A stretch of DNA of 28,437 bases from Chara braunii (taxonomy: Eukaryota > Streptophyta > Charophyceae > Charales > Characeae): positions 1,279,706-1,308,142 of the forward strand of contig BFEA01000308.1 in the NCBI GenBank assembly GCA_003427395.1, in the 5' to 3' direction. A model generated the notes under the pieces. It worked only from the letters and a program-made list of their open reading frames with translations. It was not told the origin of the DNA and made no database searches. The stretch's first letter is position 1; each line of letters begins with the position of its first letter. This document shows, piece after piece, positions 9,791 to 19,719 of the stretch. The position numbers and the translations under genes were made by a program.

Positions 9791-10389
9791 TACGGGACCT
9801 AGAGGACTTGGAACACATCAAGTTTAACATAAGATCTGGTTAATTCTTATATTTAATAACGGGGAAAAATAGGAGAGAAAGACATTAATTTTAACATCAA
9901 ATCCAACTAGTTCTATCTTTAACAGAAGGAAGAATAAGGGAAAAACACCAAAGGAGAGACAAAGGTCTGTTGTAGAAGTAACTAATTGGAACCAGATCAT
10001 AGTGGCCTAAAGAGGTGGAAGGGTGGGGCAAAACAAAGTGAGAGAATAGGGGGAAGGGGGGAAGTGAGGAAAACTCGAAAAAAAAGCAAGAAATCTGCTG
10101 AGAGCACTCATACACAGACCTAAAAGAGAACGGTCTAATAACCTGCCGAATAGCGGCTGGTTGGAGCCAGACACACTGGACTCCCCAAAGTAGTTCGACA
10201 CTCTCCTCCCTCCATCCCTCGGCATCTCTACTATTAGTCTACTGCACCTTGAACCAACCGAGTGCCCTAGTTTGGACAAGGGATATCGATTTAATCTATA
10301 GACAAAAATATGACAACTATGTCTATTGTTGTATTGGGAGGAGAGAAGAAAGGGCAGAGAGGAGTTGTTAAAAGGTATGGGAGAAGGAA

Positions 10390-11010
10390 GGTTGGGCATA
10401 CTGACAGAGTAAAGTAGCTATTTTTACTGTTTTACTGGATAGGTAGAGGGAATGGGAAGGGGGGGGAACGTGGGATATAGTTCAGAAGAGTAGAAGGAGT
10501 TACGAGCACCGGGACAACGATGAGGGAGACGGCAAAGGACATTTGCTGGGTGAGGGGGAGGAAGGAAGGGAGCATGGTACAGGGGGGGGAGTGTGTGGTA
10601 GAAGAGAAGAGTTGCAAACGGTGCAGAGGGGTGTGATGTTGAGAAACAAAGGGGAAGGGGGGGAGGGAAAGGGAGAGAGAAGTCTAAAAGAGGAAAAGTT
10701 GAGCGTGCTAACAGAGGGAAGTAACTGTTTAAACTTTTCTGCTGGACAGGAGGAGGGAGGGGAGGGGGAGCTTGAACCTGATAAATAGTTCAGAAGGGAA
10801 GAGAGAGTTACGAGCACAAAGACATAAAACGGGTGAAAAGGCAAAGAGTTTTGGCTGGGTGAGGGAAAACAGGAGGGAACTTGAAGTATGATACAAAGGG
10901 GAGGGCGTTCCTGCTGAGGTAAGAGAGGAGAGCAACAACGGTGTGGAGGAGTGTGAGGGTGTGGGGGGGGCAGAGGGCAGAGGGGGGAGAGGGAGTGGGG
11001 GTAAGGTAGT
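10390..11010 (+). repeat. Purine-rich tandem repeat, ~308-bp unit
   Basis: Landmarks recur about 308 bp apart. GAGTTACGAGCAC occurs at about 10498 and 10805. CTGACAGAGTAAAGTAGC (10400) corresponds to CTAACAGAGGGAAGTAACTG (10708). TTACTGGATAGG corresponds to CTGCTGGACAGG. Partial copies extend on both sides, from about 10330 and up to 11010. The plus strand is strongly purine-rich, which keeps long minus-strand frames open (up to 189 codons). Their products are Ser/Pro/Leu runs and not credible proteins. Confidence 0.65.
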
Positions 11011-11141
11011 ACTGGGGATAGACGGTAGGAATGCGGACTAATGTGGAAGCCTGTGTGAGGCTTAGACACCCAGCCAGGGAAAGATGACTAGTTGACCCGA
11101 AAGGGTCACTGCCGCCAGCTTGTTGTCGCGAACCCATGTAA

Positions 11142-11833
11142 CTAGGAACCAGTGCCTGCCTCGAGGCGTTCTGTCCATTTTGGCTTCTTGATCCACTCCA
11201 CCTTGATCATAGTCATGATCCAAGCCTTGATTTTGGCGATGATGGCCATGTCGCTGGTCCACTCTTGCCTAAACAGAACGTTATTCCTGTCCTCCCAAAC
11301 AAGCCAGAGCACGATGGAGTGGATAGCCTGAGCTACATAGCCCCTTCCAACATGCCTGAACTAGGAAGGTGGAATCTTGCAATGGAGCGTCCACTTCTCA
11401 TCCCAAGGAAGCAGGTCTCCCACAAACGTAGCCCGGCCCAGTGGTTGCCCCACAAAATCCATAGCCTTCTAGAGGCTGGGCAGGACCAGAAGAGATGTTC
11501 CAATGATTCCTCAGCGTAGCCTCCACATTTGAGGCACTTAGTGTTAATGTCCATTCCCTTCTCGAAAAGCCAGACAAAGCAAGGAATGGCTGCGTGAAAA
11601 AGGAGCCACGAGAGTGCAGCAAGCTTTTGAGAGGGTAGGACTTTTAGTTGGTCCCACAGGTGACACAAATCTTGAGGTTCCAAGGAGGATTGTGGTTGCA
11701 CCAATCTGTCGAGTTTTCTAGCTGCCTCCATGGGTAAGTCCGATCCCTTGGTAATAATCTGTCCGCCCCACATGGATGAATATTGAAAAGGGAAAATCTG
11801 CCGCTCATCTGGGAGGCGCCAACCGTGGCCCAT
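11142..11833 (-). pseudogene. LINE ORF2 C-terminal fragment (zf-RVT), frameshifted
   Basis: The minus-strand frame 11833-11333 encodes LSWLLFHAAIPCFVWLFEKG, then MDINTKCLKCGGYAEESLEH and LFWSCPASRRLW. This is the pattern of the zinc-binding domain at the end of plant LINE reverse transcriptases (zf-RVT), with CLKC and H-x4-C as probable zinc ligands. Near 11350 the frame shifts, and VGRGYVAQAIHSIVLWLVWE with DRNNVLFRQEW, typical of the tail of these proteins, continues in another frame to a stop at 11142. The in-frame sequence just upstream of 11833 contains a stop. The 5' truncation hides the RT domain. It is better preserved than the LINE at 5600-8060 and so probably younger. Confidence 0.85.
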
Positions 11834-12008
11834 AGGGTCTACCCATCAACAGTCAGTGGCTGGGGACTGGGGTTCCTGCAGTGTGGTGTCAACTCTGACA
11901 CGCTCGCAAGGTTGTCGGGCATCGATGCAGACGTCTGCAGGTGCAGAAAGGGTGGCGGGGCTCAGGTATTTTTGTGGTGGAGTTCAGGACTCATATTCAG
12001 GGTGTTAT

Positions 12009-12078
12009 GGGCCTTGCTCCTGGAATCACCTCATGTGCAAAATGAGAATGACTTCCTCTGGTTCATGGAAACATACGG
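12009..12078 (+). mobile_element. MITE-like element B, left half, cut by SINE1
   Basis: GGGCCTTGCTCCTGGAATCA, then CATGTGCAAAATGAGAATGA, then TTCATGGAAACATACGGT follow the family B order exactly. The element then stops where SINE1 begins (ATCCAGTGGCC at 12079). The expected right half (TTTTGTCTTTTGTGC and the terminal block) is not found directly after the SINE, so insertion may have been accompanied by deletion. Confidence 0.6.
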
Positions 12079-12302
12079 TATCCAGTGGCCTAACTCAGTT
12101 GGTAAGGCTCGCAAGTGGCATTCAGGAGGTCGTGGGTTCAATCCCCACTGGGCTCATGTACCTTCCTGGGCATGCTTGGCGCCTGCCACCTAGAGATAGA
12201 CCACTGGATCCCTCGATCGACATTGAGCAGGTGGAGATAGACCACTGGATCCCCTGATCGGCATTGAGCAGAGTCTACTGATGTTCGCAGCCAGAGGCTG
12301 CG
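12079..12302 (+). mobile_element. tRNA-derived SINE (SINE1), copy A
   Basis: The Pol III A box TGGCCTAACTCAGTTGG (12086-12102) and B box GGTTCAATCCC (12135-12145) lie about 33 bp apart. The T arm is intact: GTGGG (12132-12136), loop TTCAATC, CCCAC (12144-12148). The acceptor stem does not pair, so this is not a functional tRNA. The body matches the minus-strand copy at 26727-26640, including GCAAGTGGCATTCAGGAGGT. The 3' part holds two 41-bp tandem units (12195-12271) with CCACTGGATCC, then a perfect hairpin CGCAGCC/GGCTGCG (12286-12302). The tail TTACAGCGATTGTAAT follows rather than poly(A). Confidence 0.8.
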
Positions 12303-13055
12303 CTTACAGCGATTGTAATTTTGTCGTTTTCTGTAATTGTTTTTTTGGGAAATGTCGTGCGCGTTGAATGGTCTTGGCTGGGGTCTTTTCGGGGTTTAGG
12401 GAAAAGTTGGAAGGGTGCGGTCGCAGGTAGGAGACAGACCGGTAGTACGAGTGGTAGTGGCAGGCTTTGGGAGTGCATGTCCAGAGGTCGTTTCATTGCA
12501 GTCGTTCGGGCTTGTGATGGGCGGCGGCCAGTTTCCTTTTCGGGTGGAGAGTTTTCGTTCTTTTTCTTGGGGGATGTCGGGGTTTTGGAAGATGAAATGA
12601 GGTCGTTTCATTGCAGTCCGAGAAACGATCCGAGAAAGGACTTTTTCACATTTTGAGAGTGGTGTGGCGAGGCCCCTGACCCCGAGATTTATTCTGTCGG
12701 CGGCGGATCCGTTGGTACGATTATCGCGCGAGGGCATCCGCGTCGCTAGCGCTTTTTTTTTTCTTCCGAGTACTAGTGGTTTGATTTGCGCCTGTCTGCA
12801 CTTCTCCACAAACACACCCGGATCCGCGCGTTGAATCCAATTGAGTTCCGTGCGACGTTTTTTTTTTTTTCTCTTATTTTTTATTTCGTCCTACGACACG
12901 GTCGAGGCAGCCCTTCGACACGCTCGAACCGATTTGCCTGCCATCAAGTGCGTGGGCTGGTTGAGCGAGTGGGGACGGGCGTACGAGAACGCGCCCAGCA
13001 TCCTGCCTGCTTATCCAACAACAGCAAGGACGTTGAAGCCCGTCTTCGCTGGACC
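12300..13055. other. Unassigned segment with 18-bp direct repeat and MITE end
   Basis: GGTCGTTTCATTGCAGTC occurs at 12486 and again at 12601, 115 bp apart. At 12641-12674, CACATTTTGAGAGTGG with GTGGCGAGGCCCC is a terminus of the MITE B family on the minus strand. Minus-strand frames here are open but unlike any family. CpG is frequent between 12680 and 13050. A T-run lies at 12859-12871. No gene is supported. Confidence 0.4.
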
Positions 13056-13057
13056 TC

Positions 13058-13059
<2 letters not shown>

Positions 13060-13117
<58 letters not shown>
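13060..13117 (+). repeat. (CT)29 microsatellite
   Basis: Perfect CT dinucleotide repeat. It keeps SLSLSL frames open, which are not proteins. Confidence 0.95.
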
Positions 13118-13121
<4 letters not shown>

Positions 13122-13232
13122 GTGGGGCTCTCCCACTGCCTCTTGCTGTCTCCCTTTCCTTGCTAATCCATGTCAGTCCAAGCCTCTGCCCTCGCCCCCA
13201 CTGTCGCGGTTTTTCCTGGCCACATTCAAACC

Positions 13233-13233
13233 G

Positions 13234-13311
<78 letters not shown>
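13233..13311 (+). repeat. Compound (CT)9-(CA)29 microsatellite
   Basis: A CT repeat passes without interruption into a CA repeat at about 13252. Only 116 bp separates it from the (CT)29 tract. Highly mutable. Confidence 0.95.
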
Positions 13312-13468
13312 GCACAATCCCTTGGGCTCACGCACGACACGCATTCCTTCTAGTTTGTCCTCCGTCCCTCCTTCACATTCTTCCTAATTTTTGTTTTCTT
13401 CTTCTTCCCCTTCTCCTTCTCCCTTTTCCTATATTGATGTTTATATTGATGCCTATATTCTACGATGA

Positions 13469-13717
13469 TTTCTATTCTTACGTCGATGTACTGTTGATGA
13501 CGACCATGTTCCTGGTAATGGTGGCGATGAGGAGGAGGAGGAGGAACAAGATGATTACTGGTTCGTTTACCCGCTGATGGGTCTTTATGAAAAAATTCCT
13601 TCATTCCTCAACTGTCGCCTGCTAATACTTAGCAACTTGACCTCTCCCTTTCAACATCAAAATATGTTGCCCGACCCTTCTCTACCAACGTTTTACGTTA
13701 GTCTGTTGCTGCTTTAA
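13469..13717 (+). CDS. Unidentified acidic ORF fragment, no clear start
   Basis: This open frame of 82 codons has no ATG near its beginning. It reads TVDDDHVPGNGGDEEEEEEQ, then DDYWFVYPLMGLYEKIPSFL, and stops at 13717. An acidic run followed by an aromatic helix-like segment resembles part of a transposase or nuclear protein, but no family is recognisable. The acidic part arises from GAG/GAT triplets and could be a microsatellite by-product. Confidence 0.2.
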   Translation, partial: FLFLRRCTVDDDHVPGNGGDEEEEEEQDDYWFVYPLMGLYEKIPSFLNCRLLILSNLTSPFQHQNMLPDPSLPTFYVSLLLL

Positions 13718-13822
13718 GGAGATAATCACCCACTGATTTAAGAACACCCCATCGCATCACGGATTAGGGTGTGTTTACACCACTTGCAATCCACCAAGAT
13801 TTTGAATGTATCTGCACAATTG

Positions 13823-14164
13823 CTATGTCCAGATGCATTCAGAATGTTTGCGGATGGTGAGTGGTGCAACTAGGCCCTTGCAGACTTCAATCACGAAGGT
13901 ACTCGGAATCGTAAGGAGGTCACGCCTTCCTTTTTGGAGTATTGTTACTCTGTCAGGCAGGAACATATATGGGGTGTTGGTGTACTGGAGGTAAGGATAA
14001 CGACATGCAGACTTCCAGATTCCCAAGGATCTAAGCTTCACGTACTCCAATGGGGCAAAGACAAGTATTATATAATGGATGTCCCGAAGATCTTTCTGCT
14101 TTTTTAGCATTTCTCTTGCGCAAGGTAGATATGTACAGCAGCGAGTTCTAGGAGTGAGTAACAC
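13823..14164 (-). CDS. Unidentified 113-codon ORF
   Basis: A minus-strand frame of normal composition, opened by GTG with an in-frame TGA four codons upstream. It includes KKQKDLRDIHYIILVFAPLE, YPYLQYTNTPYMFLPDRV and IPSTFVIEVCKGLVAPL. It lacks the low-complexity bias of most long frames here, so it may be a fragment of a real, probably transposon, gene. I do not recognise the family, and no ATG start or splice structure is evident. 14165-14640 is AT-rich without features. Confidence 0.25.
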   Translation of the reverse strand: MLLTPRTRCCTYLPCAREMLKKQKDLRDIHYIILVFAPLEYVKLRSLGIWKSACRYPYLQYTNTPYMFLPDRVTILQKGRRDLLTIPSTFVIEVCKGLVAPLTIRKHSECIWT

Positions 14165-14639
14165 GTGGTTGGTTCATGTACAGTCATTTTCTTTGATGTG
14201 TTTTGACGGGAATAAGTTCAATTTACCAAACCACCTTCTGTGTGAGTATCCGCGTGGATAGCAGTGAAAATGAGAAAACAAAAGATTTAGTTCAATTCGT
14301 GCAGATTTGGTCTGTACGAAGTTGAGACCCGATCCAAGGTTATGGACGGTGGGAGATCAGTTATAACATGGCAGTTTTTTTTTCTTTTTTTCTTTTTAGT
14401 TTTTTTTTTTGTTTATAAATAAACCCTCCCTTGTTTTAGCCCTTGTTTTTATTGCCTGTGTACAACCTGTGTATAACTCTCATTGTTTATTTGAATCAGG
14501 TGTGAGAATTTGGTGCAATTTAGCGTGCTTGGTTTTGAAGGTAGGCTAAAAGATTATGTTATATGCCTTTCCTTGATACAGTTCCGATACGCGCTGTCAT
14601 CTCTTGAAAAAAAAAAACAAAAGATTGGATGGATGGGCT

Positions 14640-14960
14640 TTGTTGGCGTTCTTCATTCCCCTTCTGCACCTCCCTGCCTTCACCAACGTCATCCTTCTTC
14701 TCCTTTTCTTTCTTCTGATTCTTCTTTTTCTTCACCTCTTTAACACCTCCTCTTCCTCCTCCTCATCCCTTGCCTTCTATCTTGTCTCTCTAGTTGCATC
14801 GAGTCTCCTACCCTGCGGGTTGGTCTGATTATCTCGATCTATGCTCAGTTTTTTTCGATACGCTTATGCTCTCGTCCATATCATTCTCTCTTTCTCTCTG
14901 CTTCTCTCTTTCGCTGAGCACACTCTCTTTGTTTCGTTTCAATCTCGAGTAGACGTGTTT
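14640..14960 (+). repeat. Pyrimidine-rich tract, non-coding
   Basis: Strong C/T bias on the plus strand with repeated TTCTTCTCC and CTCCTCCTC texts. The long frames produce only hydrophobic and serine runs. A similar tract lies at 15675-15910. Confidence 0.65.
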
Positions 14961-15029
14961 CCTTTCTTGCTCGTTTTCATATCGCCAAGTCTCACTGCAT
15001 GCGTCATTTTCCGTCGGTTCATACCTGAT

Positions 15030-15152
15030 GGCCTTGCTCCTCTAGTCACCAAATAATATGCAAAATGAGAATGGATCTTCTGCTAGATAATTGAAAGATA
15101 CACTGCCATATGTTTTGTCTCTTGTGCTTGTGGAGAATAGTGGAGCGAGGTC
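15030..15152 (+). mobile_element. MITE-like element B, complete copy
   Basis: The best full-length copy at 123 bp. The left end GGCCTTGCTCCTCTAGTCAC is followed by ATATGCAAAATGAGAATGGA. The centre is GAAAGATACACTGCCATATG, then TTTTGTCTCTTGTGC. The right end GAATAGTGGAGCGAGGTC has reverse complement GACCTCGCTCCACTATTC. The two ends are therefore imperfect inverted repeats of about 35 bp. It has no coding capacity and must depend on an unseen autonomous element. Confidence 0.7.
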
Positions 15153-15508
15153 CGTGGACATCGTGATGGTAATCCAATCGCTAAGTGGAGATATACCATA
15201 CCTCCCAATTCAGTAGCCCACTCGCCCCAGCATTACCGCATCCATCTGGTTCCAGCCGGACTTGAACTCATAATATGTTCACTAACAATTACATGCTTGC
15301 ATCATCCCGTGGGGCAATAGGGGGCTGTGGAGCTGTTCGCTGGGAGATGAGAGGAAAAGAGAGACGCTGATGCATGCATGTCTGTTTGTATAAGGGAGAT
15401 AGAAAGTTGTCAGGGAGTGGAAACAAAGATGCAACTGCCGTACAGATAGAAACCCCGGCTGAACGACCAATTGGCTACACTGAATTTCATAGATTAATTT
15501 GTGATTAA

Positions 15509-15537
15509 CCTGATCTGTGATTACGATCAGGGTTTTT
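15509..15537 (+). other. Hairpin followed by T-run
   Basis: CCTGATC (15509-15515) and GATCAGG (15525-15531) form a perfect 7-bp stem with a nine-base loop, followed by a T6 run within GTTTTTTAC. The shape resembles a bacterial intrinsic terminator, but the context is eukaryotic repeat DNA, so no such function is implied. Nothing else is recognised in 15160-15660. Confidence 0.4.
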
Positions 15538-15659
15538 TACTTGCAAACTCCCACGTTATAAAACTAGAAAACGATGATGGTTACTCACTGCACGAACTAC
15601 AGTACATCTACGAGTGATCATGACGTTCGTTGTTTTGATTGATTTGGATTTTTGGCTGG

Positions 15660-15945
15660 CTATGCATAAATCCACACTCCTCGTTCTCCTCCTCCTCTTC
15701 CTCCTACTCCTCCTCTCTCCTCCATCTCTTCCTCTTTTGAAAACTGGCTGCCTTACCTGAGGGGAGCAACAAATGAGAAACGCTACTTCCCTTCCGTCCT
15801 GGTCGCTGCCTCTCCTGCCTTCTACTGCTCTCTCTCTCTCTCCCTTCCCCTACAGTCTACTATTCTCTTAAGGCTCTTCTCCTTTCGTCCTCCCCTCTGC
15901 TGATATTTCCTTTCTCCCATTTTTTATTTATTTTTTAACATACAA
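15660..15945 (+). repeat. Pyrimidine-rich tract
   Basis: Clustered CTCCTCCTC, CTCTCTCTC and TTCC texts with strong C/T bias, ending in a T-rich stretch near 15938. No coding potential beyond low-complexity frames. Confidence 0.6.
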
Positions 15946-16005
15946 AAGGAAGAGGTGGCTCTCTCGATAAAACGGGCGAGGGCATAACAGTTGCCCCGTC
16001 TCAAC

Positions 16006-16374
16006 GGGCCTCCCTCCACCACTCACCAAATGTGCACAATGAGAATGAATCTCACTTGCCCCATCTCAAGGGGCCTCTCATAACCACTCACTAAATGTGC
16101 ACAATGAGAATGACTCTTTCACCGGAACATGGAAAGGTACACCGCCATAAATTTTGTCTTGGGGTAACTAGGGCACAGTTTAAAATCTATTGCAGACATC
16201 CCTCGAATACAACACATCTCCACTGAACCCTAAGGCTGGGTTGTATACATTCACGATTTTCCCTGGTTTGGCACAACATTCACGAAATCGTGACTGAAAT
16301 TTAAACTAAAACCGTGATAGCGCCCTAGTTTTCCCTGTTGTCTTTTGTGCATGTGGTGATCGTGGACCGAGGCC
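16006..16374 (+). mobile_element. MITE-like element B, duplicated left end and interrupted body
   Basis: The left-end block (GGGCCTCC or GGGGCCTCTC followed by AATGTGCACAATGAGAATGA) occurs twice, 65 bp apart, at 16006 and 16071. The centre GGAACATGGAAAGGTACACC and CCATAAATTTTGTCTTG follow. The expected right end, TGTCTTTTGTGCATGTGGTG and then TGGACCGAGGCC, appears only at 16337-16374, so about 170 bp was inserted between them. A nested or rearranged copy is inferred. Confidence 0.55.
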
Positions 16375-16530
16375 TGCAGCCACCGATGACCGCAATTTCT
16401 TTCTACTTTCTCTCTGTCTTCACTGCCCGCCCTCTCCCCCTCTCCCTCTCTCTCTTTCTGGACGCCCTTCACTTGCCCGTTACCCTATTTTCTCCCGACT
16501 CTTTCACCTCCGTTGTCCTTCGTTTTTTTT

Positions 16531-16534
<4 letters not shown>

Positions 16535-16613
<79 letters not shown>
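16535..16613 (+). repeat. (TC)39 microsatellite
   Basis: Perfect TC repeat preceded by a T-run. It is the longest dinucleotide tract in the window together with (GA)38 at 24555. Confidence 0.95.
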
Positions 16614-16617
<4 letters not shown>

Positions 16618-16619
16618 AC

Positions 16620-17480
16620 CCACAACACACACACTGTCGAGCGCATCGGCCCCCGCGTGAGCGAGGGCCCTCCCGACCATATCACGTATGAGTTTTTAAA
16701 CTAGAACATTCAATCAAGAGACAACTCGGGATCGACGCATAACATTTCGCGAACCGCAGAGACGGACGCGGTTGCATCGCTCCTTCGTCGCTCTAGCCGG
16801 GTGCGCTAGCTATACTTCCCATGATCCCGTACGACAGGATAGGTTTTCGCGGGGCATAAGCTTGCATCCCCAAGGGGCTGTCACCACCCTTAGGGGCGTA
16901 TCCCTACCGAGCTACTGACCCACGTGCGAAAACTTTTAGATGCAATTGCAGAGGTAGGCCAACCGAGGGCGTTTGCTCGTTTCGCTGCAGTATATGAGTC
17001 GCTTAGTTAACACCAAGTGGACCCAACGCCGTTCGTCCCCCAGGGCGCTGATCTCCTAGGTACGAAGCGGACGTCGATCGACTAGGACTGTCTCAACCAA
17101 GCGTGAAACCCTTCATTGATCCTAGTCCCTTAAACATACAGTCAAACGAAAGTTACGACAACCATACATATAATTATGTCAAAAGGAATCGACCGTAGCC
17201 GACACAAATAAATATTCCCAGTATGAAAAGATAACTGAAGAAAAAATACAAATCATCATCTCATACATCCAATAACATAAGATAATAAACTATCCGACCG
17301 CCTCAGGTCGAATACCACAAAACAACCAAAACAACTGCCAACGAAAAGTTGGCTAATCGAAAATAACATTGATGTTGCCAACATGATAGTCGGACAACCT
17401 CAGTTTTGACTTGATGAGACGCGTTGCCAAAGTCATTCATTCCATCCTATTGCCGATCTAAGATTCTACGCGTATACTTG
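16620..17480. other. CpG-bearing unassigned segment
   Basis: 16620-17160 has frequent CpG and short self-complementary texts such as CCCTTAGGGG, but no ORF of note. 17160-17480 is AT-rich and contains two short palindromic texts: GCCAACGAAAAGTTGGC (17337-17353) and ATGTTGCCAACAT (17372-17384). The reverse complement of 17410-17435 (CTTTGGCAACG then TCTCATCAAGTC) matches 21458-21486, hinting that both are parts of one repeat family in inverted orientation. 17480-18480 shows no gene that I can support. Confidence 0.35.
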
Positions 17481-18488
17481 TCTTCGTCCATTTGCAATAT
17501 TTTTGGATGACAAACCGCTTCCGCATGATTCTTGATTAGGGGCATTGTTTGACGTGAAGCATGCCTCTTCCTCTAGGAAGTGGTCTAGGGTAATCCTCCT
17601 CCTCGTCCGAGCATAAGACTCGGATCCCAGAAGTCGGGCCGTCTCCACCAAATCGGCAAGTACCCCCCCGCAGAACGGTCCACTCTGGATCGATAACAGG
17701 GTCGACTCCTGAAGCAACGAACCCCCGCCCCAGATGCTTCCTAGAGATAGTGGATGCGTCCACCGCAAGTAGCTTTCATATATTTATTTATTTTTCCTAA
17801 GTCCCAGGGTAACTTAAACGAAAAGAAATTAGAAGAGATAAAGAAAATGAAAATCATTTAGACAGGTACAGGTAGATAAAGGTCGTTCGGGATAGAATGG
17901 GTCAATCGTTGGGAAAAAGTTAAACCCGTTTGACCTTTTCTGCTTTATTTCAATAGAATTCATTCTACGACACACGTTGAATAACATTTTTTCAAAACAA
18001 CAAGTTCTTTTTGACAAGAAGACATGTGAAAGGTTGAAAGAAGACAATTCATTCCTTCATTTCACATAGGCATAATCAATCTCCTTTGTAAGCATCCCTC
18101 TACCTACCTGCACAGACCGCAAAGGAAACACGTTCAAAAGAAAACAATACAATCCCGTACTCGAGTCAGACTTTTCCATTCACATGCATGACTTGCACAA
18201 CGTTCCTCTACCTTTTCTTTTGAATATTCAAAACGAACAGGGTCAAGCAAAGTGCGGGTCCACACAGGCGTAAAAGGAAGTCTGAGTCATTCAACTGACC
18301 TTGAGTGAAGTGGTGCCGAAGAAGCGCCCTGACTCACTCAAGAAAGCCAACCAACAAGTTTTGTGTGTTGCCGAAAGCTGTAGTCTCAAAGAAAATCCTG
18401 ATCAAACCATCTCTCACTCGCACGCCTCATCCACGGTAACCCAAGAGTGAAAACGACGAGTCGAATGCGCGCCAGAAAAACACTCAAT

Positions 18489-18570
18489 CTGGTACCACGT
18501 AAGTCCCAACTGGTCCCAAGCGGTCCCAGATGGTCCCACGCGGTTCCAGGTGGTCCCATGCTGTCAAACA
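18489..18570 (+). repeat. Decamer array, unit NNGTCCCANN
   Basis: From 18501, successive ten-base blocks read aaGTCCCAac, tgGTCCCAag, cgGTCCCAga, tgGTCCCAcg, cgGTTCCAgg, tgGTCCCAtg, with a related GGTACCAC before them. The invariant core recurs every 10 bp, close to one helical turn. A second looser cluster of TCCCA with 10- to 11-bp spacing lies at 18687-18757. Read on the minus strand it gives a fortuitous ten-residue repeat (GTxWDxLGPL), not a credible protein. Confidence 0.85.
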
Positions 18571-18899
18571 CTTCGTCGAATGACTATTGAGTCGAAAACC
18601 GTTTCCGCCACAGTTATAAAAAAAAATAAAACCGGTGCCGAATCTCAAAACCACATGCGTCAAGACTGCCGCAAATGACCGCCCGCGTCCCACGTTAGTC
18701 CCAGGCAGTCCCAAGCAGTCCTGTCCCACTGTCGCAAGTGTTGGGTAGTCCCAACTACAAAACATTTATCTCATGTGCCGCATAAAAAAAAACTAAACCC
18801 GCTTGTCACGCTCAGATTTCGTACCGTCGCATGCCGTCAACCTCCACCATGTCGCGTTCCTGCTGTCGTACACACCAATGGTAGCAGACCTTCACCAAG

Positions 18900-19535
18900 A
18901 AAAGCAGACACCGCGCCGCAACAAAAAAACCTTTCAGCGCCGTAAAAAAAAACCTCCACTGCCGCGTCGCACGTCCCACCATCGTGCCGCAGTTCCACTG
19001 CCGTGCCAAACTCTCGTCGGAAAATGGCAGCGCTTTCGCACCACCGTTGAAAAGACCAGAACCGCCTCCGCAAAAATTCGGCGGCGCTTCCGCACCACCT
19101 CTGAAAAAAGCCTGCGTCGCCGCCTCAAAAGTTCGGCAACACTTCCGTACTACCGTCGAAAAAACCAAAACCGTCGCCGTAACAATCCGGCAGCGCTTTC
19201 GCACCACCGTCGAAAAACCAGAACCGCCGCCGCAAAAATCCGCCAGCACTTCCGCACCACCGTCGAAAAAAGCATGTGTCGCCGCCGCAAAAGTTCGGCA
19301 CTACTTCCGTACCACCGCCGTAAAAAGCCTGCGCCGCAGCCACAGAATTTCGGCAGCACTTCCGTACCGCTGTCGTAAAAACCCGTGCCGCCGCCGAAGA
19401 ATTTCGGCAACACTTCCGTACCGCTGCTGTAAAAACCCATGCTGCCGCCGCAGAATTTCGGCAAACTTTCGTACCGCTGCCGTAAAAACCCGTGCCGCCG
19501 CCGCAAAATTTTGGCAGCACTTGTCGTGCTCCCCA
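18900..19535 (+). repeat. 54-bp CCG-rich tandem satellite
   Basis: Units with CTTCCGTACCACCG, a TCGAAAAA or CGTAAAAA block, then CCGCCGCCG and AAAATTCGGCAGC start at 19032, 19086, 19141, 19195, 19248, 19303, 19358, 19412, 19465 and 19519. The period is 53-55 bp. Degenerate units precede them from about 18900. Because the length drifts by one base, no reading frame is kept. Frames of 191 and 242 codons (plus) and 131-148 codons (minus) are by-products. CpG density is very high, unlike the surroundings. Confidence 0.85.
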
Positions 19536-19719
19536 TCGCTCCGCTGCCGCTCCTCACCACGCTGCCGCAGAGTCCCACCAGAGACCAGCCTGCCAAGGGG
19601 TGGAGCAGAGTGCTCCAACCAAGGCTATGGCTGTCTCCTTCTTCGTTGCTCCGCTCCTCTGCAGTCCTCTAGCTCCGCTGGCAGCACTCGTGCCTCCTCT
19701 CCAGCACTCTAGCAATGAG

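Noticed and set aside
10500-11069. Minus-strand proline/serine-rich frame of 189 codons
   Set aside because: It is a by-product of purine-rich tandem DNA. Parallel frames of over 100 codons exist in the same region.
12086-12155. Functional tRNA gene
   Set aside because: The A box, B box and T arm are good but the acceptor stem does not pair, and a near-identical copy at 26657-26727 is also embedded in a longer repeat. A SINE explains it better.
15509-15537. Bacterial-type intrinsic terminator, hence possible prokaryotic insert
   Set aside because: It is an isolated hairpin plus T6 in typical eukaryotic repeat DNA, with no bacterial-type genes or ribosome-binding sites nearby.
17466-17768. 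Minus-strand frame of 100 codons as a gene
   Set aside because: No recognisable domain, a second minus-strand frame is open in the same place, and no neighbouring coding signal is present.
18489-19535. CRISPR array suggested by regular repeats
   Set aside because: Units are contiguous tandem copies without unique spacers, and no cas genes are present. The rest of the window is eukaryotic in character.
18803-19712. Overlapping frames of 191 and 242 codons (plus) and 131-148 codons (minus)
   Set aside because: They are created by the stop-poor 54-bp satellite. Unit length drifts between 53 and 55 bp, so no frame is maintained as a protein repeat.
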